DNA of 64,000 bases from Paenibacillus sp. ACRRY (GTDB lineage: Bacteria; Bacillota; Bacilli; Paenibacillales; Paenibacillaceae): positions 533,813 to 597,812 of the forward strand of contig NZ_JAKRNM010000003.1 in NCBI RefSeq assembly GCF_022346995.1, given 5' to 3'. Positions 57,200 to 64,000 of this stretch are shown here, piece after piece. Below the pieces are notes generated by a model. The model worked only from the letters and a program-made list of their open reading frames with translations, had not been told where the DNA came from and did not search any database. The translations under genes and the position numbers were made by a program. Position 1 is the stretch's first letter, and each line of letters opens with the position of its first letter.

Positions 57200-59560
57200 A
57201 TGCAACCTGTAAATATACATGACGCCGTGGCACGGCTTAACACCCCTCAGCGGCAAGCCGTCGAGGCAACCGATGGACCGTTACTGATTATGGCCGGAGC
57301 GGGCAGTGGTAAGACCCGGGTGCTGACACACCGGATTGCTTACCTTATCGCAACACGCAAGACACCTCCATGGGGCATTTTGGCGATTACGTTTACGAAC
57401 AAAGCTGCTCGTGAGATGCAGGACCGGGTATCACAGCTCGTTGGCGGCTCCCAAGGCCGCGACATTTGGGTATCCACGTTCCACTCCATGTGCGTGCGCA
57501 TCCTGCGCCGTGACATTGAACGCATTGGTTTTACTTCTAACTTCAGTATTTTGGACTCATCCGACCAGTTATCCGTTATCCGCAGTTGTATGAAAGACCA
57601 GAATATCGACACCAAGAAATTCGAACCAAAAGCCGTTCAGGCCATGATGAGTACCGCGAAAAATGAACTGATCGGTCCTGACCAATATGAGAAGCAGGCT
57701 GGCGATTATTTTGAAGGCATTGTGGCGAAGGTATATAAAATGTACCAGAAACGTCTGAGAGCCAACAATTCGCTCGACTTTGACGATCTCATTATGGCAA
57801 CCATTCAATTGTTCAAAGAAGTGCCGGAAGTTCTCGACTTCTACCAAAAGAAATTCCAGTACATCCACGTCGATGAGTATCAGGATACGAACCGTGCGCA
57901 GTATATGCTGTGCCGCATGCTGGCTGACAGTCATCACCGGATCTGCGTCGTTGGGGATAGTGACCAGTCAATCTATCGCTGGCGTGGTGCGGATATCAGC
58001 AACATCCTGAACTTTGAGAAAGACTATCCAGAGGCACAGACCATTATGCTGGAGCAGAATTACCGTTCAACTTCAACCATCTTGAATGCAGCGAATGAGG
58101 TTATTGGCCTGAACTCCGGACGTAAGCCGAAGAAGCTGTGGACAGACAAGGAAGGCGGTTCGAAGATCAAGGTATACCGTGCGGACTCCGAGCATGATGA
58201 GGGGTATTTTGTTACCTCAGAGATTAGTAAAAATGTGAAGAACGGCAAATCCTATCAAAACCATGCGATTTTGTATCGAACCAACGCCCAGTCCCGGGTT
58301 ATAGAGGAAATTCTGATCAAGTCTGATATTCCATATCAGATTGTCGGCGGCATCAAGTTCTATGATCGTAAAGAGATCAAGGACATTCTGGCGTATCTGC
58401 GCCTTCTGTCTAACCCTGACGACGATATCAGCCTCACCCGGATCATTAATGTGCCTAAACGTAGCATCGGGGATACAACGGTGGCGAAGCTGGCAGCTGC
58501 AGCGGGAGAGCGAGGGATTTCCATATTCCGTGTGCTTCAGGTTGTGGACGATCTCGGCTTTGCGGGCCGCACACGGAACGCGCTGGTGGAGTTCTACGAC
58601 ATGATCGCTGCACTGCATCAGATGGTAGAGTACCTGTCTGTAACCGAACTGACCGAGAAGATTCTGGAGATGAGTCAATATCGACTTGAGATGCAGAACG
58701 AAAATACACTCGAATCCCGTGCACGCCTGGAAAACATTGAAGAGTTCCTTTCCGTGACCATGGAATTTGAGAAAAATAACGAAGATAAAACGCTCGTCTC
58801 GTTCCTCACTGATCTGGCACTCATTGCAGATATCGACAGCATGAACGATGATGAAGAAGATCAGAGCGACGCTGTTACCCTGATGACCATGCACAGTGCC
58901 AAAGGTCTGGAATTCCCTGTCGTGTTTATCGTGGGTATGGAGGAAGGCGTCTTCCCGCACAGCCGGGCCTTTATGGATAATGAAGAGCTGGAGGAAGAAC
59001 GCAGACTTGCTTATGTAGGGATTACTCGTGCAGAAGAACAGCTCTTCCTGTCTTGTGCCCAGATGCGTACCTTGTTTGGACGAACTACGGCGAACCCGCC
59101 TTCCCGCTTCCTGGATGAAATTCCGGATGAGCTCAAAGAGGATACTTCCATTGCCCGTGACCGTTACCGTCGTGGTACCAATGCAGGAGGATCCTATGGC
59201 GGACGTGGACTTGGCTCCAGTGGAGGAAGTAACTTTGGTGGTGGAAGTGCGGCCAAGCTCTTTGAACAGCAGAGCAGAAGTGGCTCCTCGGCTACTTCGT
59301 CCACGCCAACTTCCCGTGTGACCACAAGTACCTCGCGTCCAACATATGCTACGCCATCATCTGCCTCCAAGCCCGCAGCTTCGAATAGTGAAGCAGGCTT
59401 CAAAGCAGGAGATAAAGTGCAGCATGGCAAATGGGGTACGGGTACCATTGTGGCGGTAAAAGGTACCGGGAATGACACGGAACTGCAAATTGCCTTCCCG
59501 GCTCCGGTCGGTGTGAAACGCCTGCTCGCCGGTTTTGCCCCTATTACCAAAGTAGAATAA
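57200..59560 (+). CDS. pcrA: ATP-dependent DNA helicase PcrA (UvrD/Rep family)
   Basis: A 786-residue superfamily 1A helicase that unwinds 3'-5' and clears RNA polymerase and RecA from DNA. Motifs: [10 protein letters not shown] (I), VDEYQDTN (II), [14 protein letters not shown] (III), [11 protein letters not shown] (V) and [13 protein letters not shown] (VI). A Gly/Ser/Thr-rich linker (about 655-735) leads to a C-terminal Tudor-like domain ([17 protein letters not shown]) that binds RNA polymerase. Start: ATG at 57200, inside the repeated run ATGCATGCATGC, with AAAGGAG upstream; the adjacent ATGs are out of frame. It lies between pcrB and ligA, each preceded by a copy of the structured element. 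Confidence 0.96.
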   Translation: MQPVNIHDAVARLNTPQRQAVEATDGPLLIMAGAGSGKTRVLTHRIAYLIATRKTPPWGILAITFTNKAAREMQDRVSQLVGGSQGRDIWVSTFHSMCVRILRRDIERIGFTSNFSILDSSDQLSVIRSCMKDQNIDTKKFEPKAVQAMMSTAKNELIGPDQYEKQAGDYFEGIVAKVYKMYQKRLRANNSLDFDDLIMATIQLFKEVPEVLDFYQKKFQYIHVDEYQDTNRAQYMLCRMLADSHHRICVVGDSDQSIYRWRGADISNILNFEKDYPEAQTIMLEQNYRSTSTILNAANEVIGLNSGRKPKKLWTDKEGGSKIKVYRADSEHDEGYFVTSEISKNVKNGKSYQNHAILYRTNAQSRVIEEILIKSDIPYQIVGGIKFYDRKEIKDILAYLRLLSNPDDDISLTRIINVPKRSIGDTTVAKLAAAAGERGISIFRVLQVVDDLGFAGRTRNALVEFYDMIAALHQMVEYLSVTELTEKILEMSQYRLEMQNENTLESRARLENIEEFLSVTMEFEKNNEDKTLVSFLTDLALIADIDSMNDDEEDQSDAVTLMTMHSAKGLEFPVVFIVGMEEGVFPHSRAFMDNEELEEERRLAYVGITRAEEQLFLSCAQMRTLFGRTTANPPSRFLDEIPDELKEDTSIARDRYRRGTNAGGSYGGRGLGSSGGSNFGGGSAAKLFEQQSRSGSSATSSTPTSRVTTSTSRPTYATPSSASKPAASNSEAGFKAGDKVQHGKWGTGTIVAVKGTGNDTELQIAFPAPVGVKRLLAGFAPITKVE

Positions 59561-59580
59561 ATTAAGAACGAAACTTTAAT

Positions 59581-59725
59581 ATTGCACAATAATGAAGAGG
59601 GCAGAAAATCTGTAGAAGCAACGCGTTCGCCTTTGTCACGGGATTTCAACCTTAATGAATATGACAAGAAATCCAGTGACAACAGCGATCGGAGGATTAT
59701 TCTGTCAGCTTAGTTCAAGTGCAAT
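59581..59725 (+). repeat. Intergenic structured element, copy C (upstream of ligA)
   Basis: Terminal stem ATTGCAC (59581) / GTGCAAT (59719), extendable outward to 59565 and 59740 with few mismatches. Second stem CAGAAAATC (59602-59610) / GATTATTCTG (59695-59704). Apical stem TCACGGGATTTC (59636-59647) / GAAATCCAGTGA (59668-59679). The core AACAGCGATCGGA is at 59681-59693. A palindrome AACGCGTT (59620) follows GAAGC. The element ends about 48 bases before the ligA start. Confidence 0.78.
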
Positions 59726-59746
59726 ATAAGTGTTCGTTCTACATAG

Positions 59747-61792
<2,046 letters not shown>

Positions 61793-61814
61793 CCCTATAA
61801 GCTAGGAAATGAAG

Positions 61815-61854
61815 AAACCCCCGATTAGCCACATTAGGTGGATCGGGGGTTTTT
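61815..61854. terminator. Convergent terminator after ligA
   Basis: AAACCCCCGAT pairs with ATCGGGGGTTT (perfect 11 bp), with T and A tracts on the two sides. It lies between convergent ligA and the oxidoreductase gene. Confidence 0.88.
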
Positions 61855-61913
61855 GCTGTGCAACTGTAGGGTGTTTTCCAATACATAGACTCTACATAGT
61901 TGGAGGAGAAACG

Positions 61914-63278
61914 TTAGGAACTGATATTGGGAAAGCGCTGTGCTGCGCCTGTGAGCCATGCATCCTTATCATAACCTCTTTCCTCCCAGTAACCGATATG
62001 TTCGCTGTCGATAAGTTCAATGCGATTCAACCATTTAACCGATTTATAGGCATACATCTGGGGGATGACAAGTCGTACCGGACCCCCGAGATCTGCCGGG
62101 ATGGGTTTACCGTCATGCATGACTGCGACCATAATATCATCCATCTGTGCTTGATCCATCGTAATGGCATCTGTGTATACCCCATCTCCAGAGTAAAATT
62201 TGACACTGTGTGCTCCGGGCTTCACTCCGGCTTGGGTCAGCAGCTGTTTAAGAGAAATGCCTTCCCAGGTGTTTTTGTATACGGACCAACCCGTTACACA
62301 ATGGAAATCACTAACCTGTACAGTGCGCGCGAGCTTAACGAACTGTTCCCAATTCCAGACTTGTGCGCGTTCGACAAGCCCATCGATCCTGAACGACCAA
62401 TTCTCATTCGAAAAGGAAGGGATGGGCGTAACCGTGTATACCCTGAAATGACCTTCAGCTCCTCCTCCAATAGGAGGGGAAGAAGCAGCAGCGGGTTGCG
62501 GCAATGGACTCATCCGATTGGGGTCCTTCTCCAGCATACTGTCGATGCTATTATCGATACTGAGATTACGTCCAACCCAGGAGACAAAGGTAGGGCCCAG
62601 GGTAACGGCTAACCCCACACCTACAGCTGACCGGATAAACGCACGCCGTGTATACACGGGCTGGGGTTTCTGGGGTTGGTCAGGTGATTTTGTCACAGCA
62701 GTACGATCAGACCTAGGAGTTGAAATTGCAGCAGCAGCTGTGTTTTCTCCAGATGTACCCAATGAATCGGAAGTACCACGGAAGTCTTTCATCGATGTGG
62801 TAGCACTTACCGTGCGGCGAGTTGAATCTTTCAACCATTTGGTACGGGTAATGGAGTGGTAGATAATATAGGGCAGACCCAGACAAGTTAACAGATCATG
62901 AGTTAGTAACGCTGCATTGGACCACTCAGGTCCTGCGAGTTTAAATTGCCACAATACAATGCCAGAAATTAACCAGCCAACCAGCAGAACAAGCACGATG
63001 ATCGTATTTACTTTTTGCCAAGGCTTGTTCCGGAGCTGTTTCCAGTGTTTACTCGCCAGGATCAAGTAATATACAACAGGGGCTAACATAGCCAATCCTA
63101 CAATAATATGCAGCCATTTTAGCCATACGCGCCCAATACCGAGTAGTTCACGCCAGAAGCCACCGACTAGCAAAAGTCCCGTTACGGCGAGAATTACTAC
63201 GATCCAGGCATTCCAGAAGTGGAGAGACACAAGTTTTTTGCCGTATCCTTTGCGAAGTTTTTTTAGCCACTGTTCCAA
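61914..63278 (-). CDS. Membrane molybdopterin-dependent oxidoreductase fused to cytochrome b-like domain
   Basis: A 454-residue protein with two parts. The N-terminal four-helix part (about residues 15-145) has histidines in LHFWN, WLHIIVG, THDLL and IYHSI, as in di-haem cytochrome b561-type anchors. A Pro/Ser/Thr linker and a Tat-like segment TRRAFIRSAVGVG (about 213) lead to a sulfite oxidase-type molybdopterin domain (about 270-445) with the molybdenum-ligand cysteine in FHCVTGWS. It probably moves electrons between the quinone pool and an extracytoplasmic substrate, like the MsrP/MsrQ system in one chain. The substrate is unknown. The internal Tat-like motif fits a dual Sec/Tat insertion route. 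Confidence 0.8.
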   Translation of the reverse strand: MEQWLKKLRKGYGKKLVSLHFWNAWIVVILAVTGLLLVGGFWRELLGIGRVWLKWLHIIVGLAMLAPVVYYLILASKHWKQLRNKPWQKVNTIIVLVLLVGWLISGIVLWQFKLAGPEWSNAALLTHDLLTCLGLPYIIYHSITRTKWLKDSTRRTVSATTSMKDFRGTSDSLGTSGENTAAAAISTPRSDRTAVTKSPDQPQKPQPVYTRRAFIRSAVGVGLAVTLGPTFVSWVGRNLSIDNSIDSMLEKDPNRMSPLPQPAAASSPPIGGGAEGHFRVYTVTPIPSFSNENWSFRIDGLVERAQVWNWEQFVKLARTVQVSDFHCVTGWSVYKNTWEGISLKQLLTQAGVKPGAHSVKFYSGDGVYTDAITMDQAQMDDIMVAVMHDGKPIPADLGGPVRLVIPQMYAYKSVKWLNRIELIDSEHIGYWEERGYDKDAWLTGAAQRFPNISS

Positions 63279-63549
63279 GAGTGATCACCTCAAATAAAGT
63301 TATAAGCAGTAAATCTTCATATGTAGTAAGCGGTGAAAATGAAGAACGTATTAAATGATGCTATGTCATTGCTTTCTCTTTATTGTATATACCTCATTAT
63401 AGAAGCTTTGGATCACTCACATCAAACCGTTACATTAGTATGCGTTATAAAGGTAAAGTCAATCTTATTATAAATGAGAGGAAAGGTTTATGGTTTTATG
63501 GCTGCTTATATATATTGAATGCTCTTTGAAAAAAAAGATTAAAAAATGC

Positions 63550-63578
63550 TTGCTATCTAAATTCAGACATGGTATATT
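63550..63578 (+). promoter_or_regulatory. rRNA promoter P1
   Basis: TTGCTA (63550-63555), 17-base spacer, TATATT (63573-63578), about 225 bases upstream of the mature 16S start. It forms a tandem pair with P2, as usual for Bacillales rRNA operons. Confidence 0.65.
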
Positions 63579-63639
63579 ATTTCTTGTCGCTTCAAACGAG
63601 TGATTGTCGAAAAAGTTTGAACAATGACGAAAAAGAGTG

Positions 63640-63669
63640 TTGACAGTTAGCTGGTTAACATGATAAGAT
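63640..63669 (+). promoter_or_regulatory. rRNA promoter P2
   Basis: Perfect -35 TTGACA (63640-63645), 18-base spacer, -10 TAAGAT (63664-63669). It lies 90 bases downstream of P1. Further on, TTCCTTGAAAACTGAACA (63716-63733) matches the antitermination leader (boxA region) common before Bacillales 16S genes. Confidence 0.75.
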
Positions 63670-63802
63670 AAATATCCTGTCCGGTTGACAATCATCAACA
63701 AAAACGGGCAACAAGTTCCTTGAAAACTGAACAAATGGATAGTAACTTATGATTTATAATGAATCGTCAGATTCAAAATGAGCTAATCGCTCTTTTCAAT
63801 AC

Positions 63803-64000
63803 TTTATTGGAGAGTTTGATCCTGGCTCAGGACGAACGCTGGCGGCATGCCTAATACATGCAAGTCGAGCGGACTTGATGAGAAGCTTGCTTCTCTGATG
63901 GTTAGCGGCGGACGGGTGAGTAACACGTAGGCAACCTGCCCTCAAGCTTGGGACAACTACCGGAAACGGTAGCTAATACCGAATACTTGCTTTCTTCGCC
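63803..64000 (+). rRNA. rrs: 16S ribosomal RNA, 5' part (runs off the right edge)
   Basis: Begins TTTATTGGAGAGTTTGATCCTGGCTCAG and runs through GGCGGCATGCCTAATACATG and the V1 hairpin (GAGAAGCTTGCTTCTC) to the window end. The universal 5' primer site is intact. The V1/V2 sequence looks like Paenibacillus. About 1350 bases are missing on the right. Confidence 0.98.

Noticed and set aside
57188..57202. Tandem ATGC repeat as a phase-variable start of pcrA
   Set aside because: Only about three units, and the ATG in frame with PcrA is well spaced from AAAGGAG. Too short to support slippage control.

Overview
The window looks like a chromosomal segment of a Paenibacillus-type member of the Bacillales. 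The evidence is the start of a 16S rRNA gene at the right edge, strong AAGGAGGTGA-like ribosome binding sites, frequent TTG and GTG starts, and gene orders known from Bacillus: ctpB-minJ near uvrB-uvrA, and pcrB-pcrA-ligA. The species assignment is inferred from the 16S leader and general sequence style, not from a search.

Layout. 0-3.9 kb: a cell-envelope and division block (truncated M23 peptidase, CtpB-type S41 protease, MinJ-like PDZ membrane protein). 3.9-9.4 kb: a two-component system on the minus strand, divergent from an ABC-2 export operon, with a strong palindrome between them. 9.7-14.8 kb: a HscC-type Hsp70, a J-like/TPR protein and a DUF1266 protein in one operon. 14.9-16.5 kb: a MotA/MotB stator pair on the minus strand. 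16.6-22 kb: uvrB and uvrA, separated by an unusual GC-rich element. 22.4-33 kb: a small membrane protein, an HtrA-like protease, a stalk-domain secreted protein, a U32 peptidase-family protein and a SWIM/SNF2 helicase. 33-54.9 kb: a surface-glycan region: galU, a large Wzy_C/TPR membrane protein, an ABC glycan exporter whose ATPase is a fused tandem, several glycosyltransferases, a methyltransferase, a nucleotide-sugar dehydrogenase, rmlACBD for dTDP-rhamnose, and a polyprenyl-phosphate sugar-1-phosphate transferase. The stretch from about 36.6 to 47.8 kb is clearly more AT-rich than its surroundings and looks laterally acquired. 55-61.8 kb: a GDPD-like protein, pcrB, pcrA and ligA. 61.9-63.3 kb: a membrane molybdopterin oxidoreductase. 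63.5-64 kb: tandem rRNA promoters and the first about 200 bases of 16S rRNA.

The most striking unexplained signal is an intergenic element present three times (26.0, 57.0 and 59.6 kb, all plus strand). It has a fixed core motif (AACAGCGATCGGA), and three separate helices are kept by compensatory base changes while the primary sequence differs. Two copies sit just upstream of pcrA and ligA. Other points worth a second look are a GC-rich structured insert between uvrB and uvrA, a terminator/antiterminator-like leader downstream of uvrA, a galU gene that seems to start at CTG, a glycosyltransferase whose best start is ATA, a J-like protein with HPE instead of HPD, and two paralogous glycosyltransferases of which one has lost half of its second catalytic domain.
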